DNA of 64,000 bases from Rhizobium leguminosarum (GTDB lineage: Bacteria; Pseudomonadota; Alphaproteobacteria; Rhizobiales; Rhizobiaceae): contig NZ_CP016287.1 of NCBI RefSeq assembly GCF_001679785.1, positions 434,001-498,000 on the forward strand, written 5' to 3'. Both the position numbers and the translations under genes were made by a program. The notes under the pieces were generated by a model. It was not told where the DNA came from. It searched no databases and worked only from the letters and a program-made list of their open reading frames with translations. Below, one piece after another: positions 9,255 through 18,710 of this stretch; within the stretch, counting starts at the first letter, position 1, and the number at the start of each line of letters is the position of its first letter.

Positions 9255-10640
9255 ATGCATCCGAACAGTCAATATATCCACGCCGATAATACGGCGCTCA
9301 TTTTCGAAGAGTTGAAGTTTCGATCGCTGACGGTGAAGAACCGTCTTTTTCGATCCAATATATCCGGTCAGTTCGATGATTATAATGGTCACGGCGGCAA
9401 CGCCCGGCTGAACTGGGAGGAAAAATTCGCACGCGGCGGCATTGGCTGCATCATTTCCTCCTTCACGCCGGTCTCAGTGCGCGGCCGGATCCTCGTGCGT
9501 TACGCGATGATCGACGATGACGACAAAATCCCCTTTTGGCGGGAAGTAGGCCGCCGCGTCCATGCCCACGACTGTCGGTTCATCATGCAGCTCAGCCATT
9601 CCGGCCGCCAGCAGGACATGGGTGGCGTCGAGAACCTGTTCAGCAAGGGCCTGAGTTCGACCAGCAAAAGCGATTACTTCCACGGGCTGCTCGCCCAGGC
9701 GATGACGAAACCCGAAATCACCGAAGTGGTGGAACAGTTCGCACAAGGGGCGCGGCGCGCGCGGGAGGCGGGGCTCGACGGTGTCGAGCTTCACGGCGCC
9801 AACGGCTATCTGCTGACACAGTTCCTGAGCTCCGGCATCAACGACCGGACCGACGAATATGGCGGCGGCTGGGAGGGCAGGGCGCGTTTCGTGCTCGAGA
9901 TCGTCAGGGCGATCCGCCGCGAGGTCGGGCACGACTTTCACCTGCAGATGAAGATCAACGGCCTCGACCACAATGATTGGCTCTATCCCTGGCTCAGGAA
10001 AGGCAACACGCTCGACGAAACCGTCAAGATCTGCACGATGCTGCTCGATGGCGGCAAGGGTGTCGATTCCTTTCATGTTTCAAGCGGATCGACCTTTCCG
10101 CATCCACGCAATCCGGCCGGCGACCTTCCGCTGAACGACCTTCACCGCTGGTATGACGGCATGCTCTCGCAGGGTACGCGGGCGCCGATGAACTATGCGA
10201 TCTTTTCCAATCCTTTGCTGGCGCGCGCCTTCCAGGCGCTCTGGCGCTGGCGCAGGGGCAAGGTCATCGAGGGCATCAATCTCGATTATGCACGCGCCGT
10301 TTCCGAAGCGATCGGCAAGATCGACCCCGATATCAAGGTGCTCTGTACCGGCGGCTTCCAGCATGCCGACAGGATCGCCGAGGCCATCCGTTCGAAAGCC
10401 TGCGATGGCGTCACCATGGCCCGCCCGCTGATCGCCAACAACGATCTGCCGGAGATCCTCGCCAAGGCAAACGGCCCGGAAAAGGAATGCACCTACTGCA
10501 ACAAGTGTCTGCTCAACGATCTCGAAAACCCGCTCGGCTGTTATGACCTCAGCCGATTTGACGGAACGAGCTTCGAGGATCGCTACGACAAGATGATCAA
10601 GCAGGTCATGTCGGTTTTCGAGCCGCCGACCTTCCATTGA
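9255..10640 (+). CDS. old-yellow-enzyme-type NADH:flavin oxidoreductase
   Basis: A 461-residue cytoplasmic FMN oxidoreductase with a TIM-barrel fold. Family features are LKFRSLTVKNRLFRSN near residue 20, the active-site-region FIMQLSHSGRQ, GLDGVELHGANGYLLTQFLS near 175-195, and VTMARPLIANNDLPEILAK near the end. The C-terminal CTYCNKC, with a further Cys after ten residues, is the arrangement that binds a 4Fe-4S cluster in 2,4-dienoyl-CoA reductase-like members. These enzymes reduce alpha,beta-unsaturated carbonyls or related substrates with NAD(P)H. It is the first gene of a seven-gene operon (34-bp gap to the next) of cytochromes, a GMC oxidoreductase and a lipase. The substrate is unknown. 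Confidence 0.88.
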   Translation: MHPNSQYIHADNTALIFEELKFRSLTVKNRLFRSNISGQFDDYNGHGGNARLNWEEKFARGGIGCIISSFTPVSVRGRILVRYAMIDDDDKIPFWREVGRRVHAHDCRFIMQLSHSGRQQDMGGVENLFSKGLSSTSKSDYFHGLLAQAMTKPEITEVVEQFAQGARRAREAGLDGVELHGANGYLLTQFLSSGINDRTDEYGGGWEGRARFVLEIVRAIRREVGHDFHLQMKINGLDHNDWLYPWLRKGNTLDETVKICTMLLDGGKGVDSFHVSSGSTFPHPRNPAGDLPLNDLHRWYDGMLSQGTRAPMNYAIFSNPLLARAFQALWRWRRGKVIEGINLDYARAVSEAIGKIDPDIKVLCTGGFQHADRIAEAIRSKACDGVTMARPLIANNDLPEILAKANGPEKECTYCNKCLLNDLENPLGCYDLSRFDGTSFEDRYDKMIKQVMSVFEPPTFH

Positions 10641-10674
10641 GACGCGCCATCGCCCGCGCATTCGGAGTGGACTC

Positions 10675-12195
10675 ATGAGCAGCGACAACGACCGCAAAAC
10701 GCCCGTCGAGATCGCAGTCGCCCGCCACCGCCGCTGGTGGCTGGCGATCGTCGTGCTGCTGTTGCTCGCAGTCGTCTACTATCTGGTTTTCGTCAACCAG
10801 TATGTCGTCGCTTTCAAAAGCCAGAACGAGCATTTCATGCACGGCTCTATCGGCAGCGAGACGGCGACGGGACCGCCCTACTGGGTCTTCAAGGCCTTGC
10901 CGGTCATGTATGCCGACAAGCTCGGGCCGGAAGGCTGGAGCCGTTTCGGCTTCCTCTACGAAAAGCCCGGCGACGACCTTCCGATCGGGGTGTCGCGCCG
11001 CGTGGTCTCAGGCGTCGAGCGGGTCTGGCTCAACTGTTCCGTCTGCCATGTCGGCACATATCATCTTCCCGGCGATCCGGTTCGCCATCTCATCCCCGGC
11101 GCACCTTCCAATAATCTGCGCCTGCAGGAATTCATTCGCTTCTTCATCGATGTCGGCCGCGATCCCGGCTTTACCGCGGATGCGCTGATTGCGACGATCG
11201 ACAGCCCCAAGGTCGGCGGCGATCTCAATGTCTTCGAGCGGCTGGTCTACCGCTACGCGGTCTTTCCCAGGGTCAAGAACGCCTTCCTCGATCTCGGCAC
11301 CCAACTCGATTTCGTCAAGCGGCAGGAGGAATGGGGGCCGGGCCGCGTGGACACGTTCAATCCCTATAAGGCGCTGCAATTCAACTTTCCGATGGACGAG
11401 GCGCATATCAGCGGCGCGGCGCTGAACGGCTCTTCCGACTATCCCGCCATCTGGCGCCAGCGCCCGCGCGAGGGCATGAACCTCCATTGGGACGGCAACA
11501 ATGATTCCGTGGCCGAACGAAACCTGAGCGCCGCACTCGGCGCCGGCGTCACGCCCGTAACGGTCGACCGGGCATCGATCGCGCGTATCGAGGACTGGAT
11601 GTGGGATCTGCCTTCGCCGCCGTTCCCCGTCGCCGCCAAGATCGATCAGGCGAAGGCGGCAGAGGGCAAGACGCTGTTCCTGCACTATTGCGCCGATTGC
11701 CACGGCTTCAAGGATGCGAACGGCTACAGCTACGACAGGCAGCGGTTCACGCGGCTCGGCAAGACGGTTCCACTCGCCGATATCGGCACTGATGCGGGAC
11801 GCTGGACCTCTTATACGGAAAATTTCGCCGCCGAGCAGAACCTGCTCTATGCCGGCTATCCCTGGCGCTTCAGCCGCTTCCACAAGACCGACGGCTATGC
11901 CAATCACCCGCTCGACGGCATCTGGGCGCGCTCGCCCTATCTGCACAACGGCTCGGTGCCGACCCTGCGCGATCTGCTCGAGCCGAGCGCCAAGCGGCCG
12001 CCTGTCTGGTTCCGCGGCAGCGACGAGTTCGATCTCGCCAAGGTGGGCTATCGGCAGTCTGCCGGCGCCGATGCCTTTCGCTACGACACGGCGCGGCCCG
12101 GCAACGGCAATGCCGGCCACGAAGGATATCGCTACGGCACGGAGCTGCCGGACGCGGCAAAAGACGCCCTCGTCGAATATATGAAGACGCTATGA
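10675..12195 (+). CDS. membrane-anchored c-type cytochrome
   Basis: A 506-residue protein. One N-terminal membrane helix (WWLAIVVLLLLAVVYYLVFV, about residues 19-38) anchors a periplasmic domain. Two haem c sites are present: C121-SV-C124-H125 and C339-AD-C342-H343. The motif YLHNGSVPTLRDLLEP near the C-terminus recurs in the paralogue at 12620-14094. RBS GGAGTGG precedes the ATG. The stop overlaps the next start (ATGA), implying translational coupling. It presumably carries electrons in the periplasm for the GMC or other oxidoreductase of the same operon; the partner is inferred from context only. Confidence 0.85.
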   Translation: MSSDNDRKTPVEIAVARHRRWWLAIVVLLLLAVVYYLVFVNQYVVAFKSQNEHFMHGSIGSETATGPPYWVFKALPVMYADKLGPEGWSRFGFLYEKPGDDLPIGVSRRVVSGVERVWLNCSVCHVGTYHLPGDPVRHLIPGAPSNNLRLQEFIRFFIDVGRDPGFTADALIATIDSPKVGGDLNVFERLVYRYAVFPRVKNAFLDLGTQLDFVKRQEEWGPGRVDTFNPYKALQFNFPMDEAHISGAALNGSSDYPAIWRQRPREGMNLHWDGNNDSVAERNLSAALGAGVTPVTVDRASIARIEDWMWDLPSPPFPVAAKIDQAKAAEGKTLFLHYCADCHGFKDANGYSYDRQRFTRLGKTVPLADIGTDAGRWTSYTENFAAEQNLLYAGYPWRFSRFHKTDGYANHPLDGIWARSPYLHNGSVPTLRDLLEPSAKRPPVWFRGSDEFDLAKVGYRQSAGADAFRYDTARPGNGNAGHEGYRYGTELPDAAKDALVEYMKTL

Positions 12196-12623
12196 CCCAG
12201 TCGCGATCGCTCAGCAAATGGAAGGCACGGCATGCAGTCCTCGTCTGGATCGGCATCCTTCTGAACTTCGCCTTCGTCCTGCCGCTCATCTTCTGTCCGG
12301 AATGGATCCTCGGCCTCTTCGGCATTAGCGTGAACCAGCTGATCTGGCCGAGATTTGCAGGCCTGCTGCTCGGGATCCTGTCGATCTTCTACATTCCGGC
12401 GACGCTCGATATCGACCGTTACCGCGTTTTCGCCTGGCTTGCGGTCTTCCCCTCCCGCACGCTCGGCACGGTTTTCTTCTTTCTCGCCGTCTTCGTCTTC
12501 GACCAGCCGCTCGGCTACCTCGCCGGTGTCTTCCTCGACGGGTCGGTCGGCATTGCGACGCTTTTCTGTCTCCTGCGCATCCTGCGGCTCGAACAGAATA
12601 TCGCCGAAGGGAGACAGGCATGA
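12192..12623 (+). CDS. small four-helix membrane protein
   Basis: A 143-residue hydrophobic protein with about four transmembrane segments (VLVWIGILLNFAFVLPLIF, FAGLLLGILSIFYIP, FAWLAVFPSRTLGTVFFFLAV, LAGVFLDGSVGIATLFCLL). No catalytic motif is visible. It overlaps both neighbours by ATGA, so it is translationally coupled between two c-type cytochromes. It may be their membrane partner or a quinone-side subunit (inference). The family is not recognised. Confidence 0.75.
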   Translation: MTQSRSLSKWKARHAVLVWIGILLNFAFVLPLIFCPEWILGLFGISVNQLIWPRFAGLLLGILSIFYIPATLDIDRYRVFAWLAVFPSRTLGTVFFFLAVFVFDQPLGYLAGVFLDGSVGIATLFCLLRILRLEQNIAEGRQA

Positions 12624-14094
12624 GGCGCGTCTTCTGGAAATGGCTTTTGGCCGTTCTGGTCCTGCTCGTCGCCGGCGCTTTCGCGCTGTTCTTCCTGCTT
12701 TTCCGGCCGGTCGCCCAGCCGAAGACGAACGATCTGGCTGAAGTGTTCAACCACCGTTCGATCGGCAATGAAGAGGCGCAGGGAATTCCCTACTGGATCT
12801 GGCGGGTCCTGCCGCAGCTCTTTCCCGAACATCTGCCGGCAAACGCGGACGGCTACGGCGCCTTCGGCCTCTACTGGCGCGCCGGCGACGAGGTTCCTGT
12901 CGGCCTCTCGGTCAAGACGCTCGGCGTCATAGGGCGCGTCGCGCCGAACTGCGCCTTCTGCCACCAGGGCAGCTACCGGCTGCGTGCCGACGAGCCGGCG
13001 CGGCTGGTCGAAGCAGGCCCGGGAACGAGGGGCAATCCGCAGGCCTATATCCGTTTCCTCATCGATGTCGGCGCCGATCCGCGGTTTACCGCCGACCGGG
13101 TGATGGCGGAGATCGGCAAGGTCTACGACATGCCGGTCTGGGAATGGGCGCTCTATCGCTTCGTGCTGGTGCCGGCGACCCGGGCGGCCCTCCAGGAGCA
13201 GGGGGGCGCTTCGCCTGGATGAAGGACCGGCCGGATTGGGGCCCGGGCCGGATCGATCCCTTCAACCCGGTCAAGTTCCAGAACCTCCGTCTTGCCGACG
13301 ACCACACGATCGGCAATTCCGACATGATGCCCCTGTGGTCGCTTGCCGGTCTCGCCACCACCAATACGCGCCGCTTCTCGCTCCACTGGGACGGATTGCA
13401 AACCGATCTCTACGAGACGGTGGTCTCGGGTGCGATCGGCGACGGGATGACCTACAAATCTTATGGGGGAAGCGAAGAGGGCCTTCGCCGCGTTATGGAT
13501 TTCATCCGCCTGCAGGGGCCGCCGCCCTCGCCGTTTTCTCCTCTCAGGCCGGCAGGCGATCCCTATCATGTCGATGCGGCGGCGGTCGACGCCGGCCGTG
13601 GGATCTATATCGCGCAATGCGCCGTCTGCCATGACGCCAAAGGGCCCCGTTACCGGACGCCGATCTCGATCGTCGAGCTCGGCACCGACCGCCATCGCCT
13701 CGACATGTGGACGCCCGCGGCCCGCGACCGCTACGCCGCCTACGAGCCGAGTTACGCTTGGAGTTTTACCAACTTCCAGAAGACCGACGGCTATGTCGCG
13801 ACAGGCCTCGGGGGCCTGTGGCTGCGCGGTCCTTACCTGCATAACGGCAGCGTCCCGACATTGCGGGCCTTGCTTCTTCCGCCAGCCGAGCGGCCGGGGC
13901 AGTTCTACCGCGGCTACGATCTCGTGGATGCCGAGAATGCAGGCTTCGTAAGCATGCCGGATACGCCGGGGGAACGGTACGGCACGCTTTACGACACAAG
14001 CCGGCCGGGCAACGGCAATGGCGGTCATCTCTGGGGCACGGATTTGCCGCCGGAGGCGAAGGAGCAGCTGCTTTCGTATCTCAAGACACTTTGA
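12620..14094 (+). pseudogene. membrane-anchored c-type cytochrome, frameshifted in a G tract
   Basis: Two frames together encode a paralogue of the cytochrome at 10675. The first (12620-13222) has a membrane helix (LLAVLVLLVAGAFALFFLLF), GIPYWIWRVLPQ and haem site CAFCH. The second continues with RFAWMKDRPDWGPGRIDPFN, haem site CAVCH and YLHNGSVPTLRALLLP. They join at a run of six G at about 13201-13206, where one base is missing. The full product would be about 491 residues. Because the rest of the gene is well preserved, this is a very recent mutation, a phase-variable tract or a sequencing error. Upstream it overlaps the membrane protein gene by ATGA; downstream there are 16 bases to the next gene. 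Confidence 0.8.
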
Positions 14095-14110
14095 CCATCA
14101 GGAGGGATCG

Positions 14111-16900
14111 ATGGCAAACATCAGACAGCGCATCATGCGGTTTATCGCCTGGATCGTGGCGACCGTCGTCACCCTCGCCGTTATCGCCGTTGCTGCGGTT
14201 GCGCTCATCGTCTGGTGGCTGATCGAGCCGGATGCGGGCCAGTTCGGCCATGTCGAGGATGAGGCGAAGCAAGCCCATCGCAAGGTCGAGGAATTTCCCG
14301 GGGCGGGAGAGCCTTACTTCGCGGCAATGGACAAGGGCCTGCTGCTGCCGCCGACAGCCGGCGCCGATTATCCCGACGAGATCAAGGAGGTCGCAACCGC
14401 CACCGGGCTCGATCCGGAGGCCGTCCGCAAGGCGGCGATCCGCGGACAGAACACCTGGACCGTCTGGACTGGCGGCAACGACCGTTTCTGGGACTTCGCC
14501 GCCCGCGCGACAATCGGCTCCTTCGACCTCCTGAAGACCATCTCGTCCCATCCGACGATGGCCTATGGCCGCGACAACCGCTTCCGCTATCTCGGCCTCG
14601 TCAACGAACCCTGCTTCACAACCCCGAAGAGCGCCGATCCCGATCATTGGGGGTTGTGGATCGATCAGCGCAAGACGGAGTGCCCGGCCGACAGCTTCGG
14701 CGGCAATACCGAGGCGGACGCACGCTATCCCGGCGTGCGGATCGGCTCGCGCGGCACCACGGTCAAGGTAAGGGGCGAGGAGAAGAAAGTCCCGGTCGGC
14801 TCCTACTACGGCGAGCCAACGGGCGTAATGGGCCTGCGTCTCTTCCCCAATCCCGCCTTCGACAGCAAGGCCGCCGAACATTGGGATGCGGTGCGCTATT
14901 ATACCGATCCTTCCTACTACAACGACAAGGATCTCGTGCGTCCCTATCGCGTCGGCATGTCCTGCGCCTTCTGCCATGTCGGCCCCAGTCCGATCAATCC
15001 GCCGAAGAACGTCGAGAGCCCGGAATTCCCTGAAATCTCCTCCAATCCCGGCGCCCAGTATTTCTGGGTCGACCGCATTTTCTTCTGGAACACCAAACCG
15101 CGCGCGACGCCCGTGGAACCGGCCCCTAACGAAGGGAACTTCCTTTTCCAGCTGTTCCATACGAACCCGCCCGGTTCGCTCGATACCTCGCTGGTTTCGA
15201 GCGATTACATGAATAACCCCCGTACGATGAACGCCGTCTACAACGTCCTGGAGCGGTTGCGCATCGGGGCAAAGACGGGCAAGGAAACCATCAAGGGAGA
15301 CGAGAAAGACAACAAGCAGGCGCAGGACTATCCGCAGACCGCAGCCTTCGGTTCCCTCTACGACAAGGCGACCGGCACGGTCGCCTCGATGCGCGTCCTG
15401 AAGGACGGAGCCGATTCCGTCGGCACGCTCGGCGCGCTCAATCGCGTCTATCTCAATATCGGCCTGTTCAGCGAAGAATGGCTGCTTCATTTCCGCCCCT
15501 TCCTCGGCGGGCAGAAGATCTCGCCGATCCGCATCGCCGACGCCCAGAAGAACTCGATCTACTGGCAGGCCACCGAGACGATGACGCCCGACATGGCGAT
15601 ATTCTTCCTGGTCGCGGCCCGCGCCGATCATCTGAAGGATACGCCAGTCGGAGAGCAGGTGCTCCAAGCGCGCGATCCGGCCGAGGTCGAGCGCGGAAAG
15701 ATCGTTTTTGCCGAAAACTGCGCCGCCTGTCATTCGAGCAAGCAGCCGGTGCCGGCGCCGGACCTCGGTGTCGATCAGGGCATCTGCGCAGGCGGCGGAG
15801 CCGGCCCGCATTATCGCGAATGCTGGGATCGCTATTGGGCCTGGGCCCAGTCGGATGCCTTCAAGCGCGGCATGGTCAAACTCGTCACCGAAAAGGATGA
15901 GGACGGAAAGGATTTCCTCGACAGCAATTACCTCTCCACGGAACGGCGCGTGCCGATGGATATCGTGCGCACCAATGCCTGCAGCGCGATCGCCACCAAC
16001 GGGCTTTCGGGCGACGTCTGGGACAATTTCACCTCTTCCACCTACAAAGCGCTGCCGCCTCCGCATGAGGTGACGGTCAATCATCCGGTTTCGGGGGCGG
16101 CAACGCCACTGCAGGCGGCCGGCAACGGGCGCGGCTATCTGAGGCCGCCTTCACTCGTCAGCCTCTGGTCGACTGCGCCTTTCCTGCTCAACAATTCGGT
16201 CGGCCACGAGGAGAGCTATCACGGAACCGACTACTACAATCAGGACAATGCCGGCGGCTACGGCGCTGGGCGCGGCACCGCCTGCCCCGCGGCGGATGCC
16301 GGCGATCCCTATCTGCCCTGCGTCGAAAACAGGCTTACAGTCTTCGATCGGTCGATCCGCCAGATGCTCTCACCGCAGACGCGCCGCATGGATAAGATGA
16401 CCGAGGCGCCGGTGCCGGGCTATATCTACCGGACGAGCGCGCCCTCCTGCCTCATCGTACCGCCGGGCTTCGTGCCCGACAAGGTGAAGCCCTTCACCGG
16501 CATGCTGAACAAGGTCGCCGGCTGGGCCTTCAAAAAGGACGGCTCGATCACCGTCGGCCCGTTCCCGGCCGGTTTCCCGATCAACGCGCTGACCAACACC
16601 GAGCTGCTGCCCGACAATGACGAGGAGAACAAGTTCGCCAATTACAAGCGCCTGATTGCCGCCGGCCCGGCGCTGATCGGAGCCTTTTCCGAGCTCGGCG
16701 GGCAATGTACGCCGGGGGAACTCGCAGATCCCGCCGTGCTCGCCAAAGCCGAGAAGGTAGTGCGCGACGCGAAACTCGTCGACCGCCTGGTGGGCTTGAG
16801 CAAATGCCCGGATTACGTGGTCAATGGCGGGCACACATTCGGCGCCGATCTCTCGCAATCGGACAAGAATGCCCTGATTTCCTATCTGAAGCAGTTCTGA
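14111..16900 (+). CDS. large membrane-anchored di-haem c-type cytochrome
   Basis: A 929-residue protein. An N-terminal helix (ATVVTLAVIAVAAVALIVWW) is followed by a long periplasmic domain with CAFCH near residue 285 and CAACH near 540. The C-terminal part (RGYLRPPSLVSLWSTAPFLLNNSVG) resembles di-haem peroxidase/RoxA-like proteins in general layout, but I cannot assign an enzyme activity. The start at 14111 has GGAGGG just upstream; the frame is open further 5' but overlaps the previous gene. Two bases separate it from the GMC gene, so the two are co-translated. A role as terminal electron acceptor, or as an oxygenase acting on the same substrate as the GMC enzyme, is inference. Confidence 0.82.
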   Translation: MANIRQRIMRFIAWIVATVVTLAVIAVAAVALIVWWLIEPDAGQFGHVEDEAKQAHRKVEEFPGAGEPYFAAMDKGLLLPPTAGADYPDEIKEVATATGLDPEAVRKAAIRGQNTWTVWTGGNDRFWDFAARATIGSFDLLKTISSHPTMAYGRDNRFRYLGLVNEPCFTTPKSADPDHWGLWIDQRKTECPADSFGGNTEADARYPGVRIGSRGTTVKVRGEEKKVPVGSYYGEPTGVMGLRLFPNPAFDSKAAEHWDAVRYYTDPSYYNDKDLVRPYRVGMSCAFCHVGPSPINPPKNVESPEFPEISSNPGAQYFWVDRIFFWNTKPRATPVEPAPNEGNFLFQLFHTNPPGSLDTSLVSSDYMNNPRTMNAVYNVLERLRIGAKTGKETIKGDEKDNKQAQDYPQTAAFGSLYDKATGTVASMRVLKDGADSVGTLGALNRVYLNIGLFSEEWLLHFRPFLGGQKISPIRIADAQKNSIYWQATETMTPDMAIFFLVAARADHLKDTPVGEQVLQARDPAEVERGKIVFAENCAACHSSKQPVPAPDLGVDQGICAGGGAGPHYRECWDRYWAWAQSDAFKRGMVKLVTEKDEDGKDFLDSNYLSTERRVPMDIVRTNACSAIATNGLSGDVWDNFTSSTYKALPPPHEVTVNHPVSGAATPLQAAGNGRGYLRPPSLVSLWSTAPFLLNNSVGHEESYHGTDYYNQDNAGGYGAGRGTACPAADAGDPYLPCVENRLTVFDRSIRQMLSPQTRRMDKMTEAPVPGYIYRTSAPSCLIVPPGFVPDKVKPFTGMLNKVAGWAFKKDGSITVGPFPAGFPINALTNTELLPDNDEENKFANYKRLIAAGPALIGAFSELGGQCTPGELADPAVLAKAEKVVRDAKLVDRLVGLSKCPDYVVNGGHTFGADLSQSDKNALISYLKQF

Positions 16901-16902
16901 CG

Positions 16903-18696
16903 ATGTCCGACGGGCCGACCCACGATTATATCGTCATCGGCAGCGGCGCCGGTGGCGCCGTCGTCGCCGCGCGGCTCGCCGAAGAGGGCCGGACGGTGCT
17001 CGTCATCGAAGCCGGCGGCGATCCGCTGGCCAAAGCCGACGACGGCACCGACATTCCGCTTGCCGATGCCTCTCGCGTACCGGCCTTTCACGCCTTTGCC
17101 TCGGAACATCCCGGCATGGCCGAGAACCATTGGGTGCGCCACTATGAAAATCAGGAGATGCAGGAGCGCGACTGGCGCTACAGCAAGGAAAAGGACGGCG
17201 TGCTGTATCCGCGCGTGCGCGGGCTCGGCGGCTGCACCGCTCATCATGCGATGATCGTCGTGAGGCCCAATCATTGCGACTGGAACCACATCTTTGCGGT
17301 CACCGGCGACGAAAGCTGGAAGGCCCCGCACATGCAGGGCTATTTCGAGCGCATCGAGCGCTGCCGCTACCGCTTCTTCTTGTGGCGCTGGCTTGCCGCC
17401 GCAACGGGCCTCAATCCGACGGGCCATGGATGGTGGGGGTGGATGACCACGGAGCGCGCCGTGCCGCTGCGGGCCTTGCGCGACTGGCCGCTGTGGCGGG
17501 CGCTGCTGCGCTGCGTCGGCGCGGCGGCCGACGCCTTCGGCAAGCGGGGCTCCGACTGGGAGACGACCGAGATCGACCCGAACGACCACCGCAACTGGAA
17601 CGTCGGCGCCTGCGGCGTGCGCGTCACACCGCTTTCGACGCGCCGCCACACCAGGCACGGGCCGCGCGAGCGGCTGCTCGACGTGATCAAGCGGCACCCC
17701 GACCGCCTGACGCTTCGCCTCAACACCACCGTCACGCGGATCGAATTCGACGGCAAGCGGGCGGTGGCGGTTCGCTGCATCGACGGGGAGGGGCGCGAGG
17801 AGATCATTCGGGCCGGCCGCGAGATCATCCTTGCCGGCGGCGCCTTCGCCTCGCCGCAGCTTCTGATGCTCTCCGGCATCGGCGATCCCGGCCATCTCGA
17901 CGAGCACGGGATTCCCGTCGTCGAGGCTCTTCCTGGTATCGGACGGAACCTGCAGGACCGCTACGAGGTCGGCGTCGTCAGCCGGATGAAAGAACCCTGG
18001 TCGGCCCTCAAGGGCGTGACCTATACGACCCGCGATGTCCATTACCGGCGGTGGCGCAGATTCCGCATCGGCAACTATACGAGCAACGGCGTCATGTTTT
18101 CCCTGACGCTCAAATCCCGCAACACGCTGCCGGAACCGGACCTGCATTGCTTTTCGCTGCTGGCCGATTTCCGCGGCTATTTTCCTCGTTATTCCGCGCG
18201 CATCCGCAAGCCGGATTACATGACATGGGCGATCCTCAAGGCCTATACCGAAAACCAGGGTGGAACGGTGCGGCTGAGAAGTGCCGATCCCGCGGCCCTG
18301 CCTGCCGTCGTGTTTCATTCCTTCTTCGAAGGAACCGGCGATTACGACCTCGATCTCGATGCCGTCGTCCATGCCATCCGCTTCGTCAGGAAGGTCAACG
18401 ATGCGATGGACGATCTCATCGCAAGCGAAGAGGAGCCCGGCCGGCAGAACGAGAGCGACGAGGCGCTTCGCCGCTATGTCGCGGAAAACGCCTGGGGCCA
18501 TCATGCCTGCGGCACCTGCGCCATCGGCCCCCGCGAGGATGGCGGCGTGCTCGACAGCCGCTTCAGGGTGCACGGCATCGAAGGCCTGCGCGTCGTCGAT
18601 GCTTCCGTTTTCCCCCGCATTCCCGGCTACTTCCTTGCCACCGCCGTCTACATGATCGCGGAGAAGGCGGCAGACGTCATTCTCGCCGACAGCTGA
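16903..18696 (+). CDS. GMC-family FAD oxidoreductase
   Basis: A 597-residue glucose-methanol-choline family flavoprotein. The FAD-binding Rossmann motif is YIVIGSGAGGAVVAARL near residues 8-24, with LVIEAGG after it. The GMC signature 2 region is GGAFASPQLLMLSGIGDP with GIGRNLQDRY. The C-terminal active-site part has WGHHACGTCAIG and VVDASVFPRIPG. The start follows the cytochrome stop by two bases. These enzymes oxidise alcohols or sterols and may pass electrons to cytochrome c, which fits the three cytochromes in this operon. No signal peptide is evident, so its compartment is uncertain. The substrate is unknown. Confidence 0.9.
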   Translation: MSDGPTHDYIVIGSGAGGAVVAARLAEEGRTVLVIEAGGDPLAKADDGTDIPLADASRVPAFHAFASEHPGMAENHWVRHYENQEMQERDWRYSKEKDGVLYPRVRGLGGCTAHHAMIVVRPNHCDWNHIFAVTGDESWKAPHMQGYFERIERCRYRFFLWRWLAAATGLNPTGHGWWGWMTTERAVPLRALRDWPLWRALLRCVGAAADAFGKRGSDWETTEIDPNDHRNWNVGACGVRVTPLSTRRHTRHGPRERLLDVIKRHPDRLTLRLNTTVTRIEFDGKRAVAVRCIDGEGREEIIRAGREIILAGGAFASPQLLMLSGIGDPGHLDEHGIPVVEALPGIGRNLQDRYEVGVVSRMKEPWSALKGVTYTTRDVHYRRWRRFRIGNYTSNGVMFSLTLKSRNTLPEPDLHCFSLLADFRGYFPRYSARIRKPDYMTWAILKAYTENQGGTVRLRSADPAALPAVVFHSFFEGTGDYDLDLDAVVHAIRFVRKVNDAMDDLIASEEEPGRQNESDEALRRYVAENAWGHHACGTCAIGPREDGGVLDSRFRVHGIEGLRVVDASVFPRIPGYFLATAVYMIAEKAADVILADS

Positions 18697-18710
18697 CTGG
18701 AAACACGCTG

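Noticed and set aside
14081..16084. Long antisense open frame under the large cytochrome (similarly 16882-18573, 11008-12120, 46147-47355 and 57814-58866)
   Set aside because: High-GC third-position bias opens antisense frames; no domains, starts or ribosome sites support them.
17274..18710. Very long plus-strand open frame upstream of and in phase with the patatin gene
   Set aside because: It is arginine/alanine-rich shadow coding of the GMC oxidoreductase in another frame; the patatin starts at 18711.
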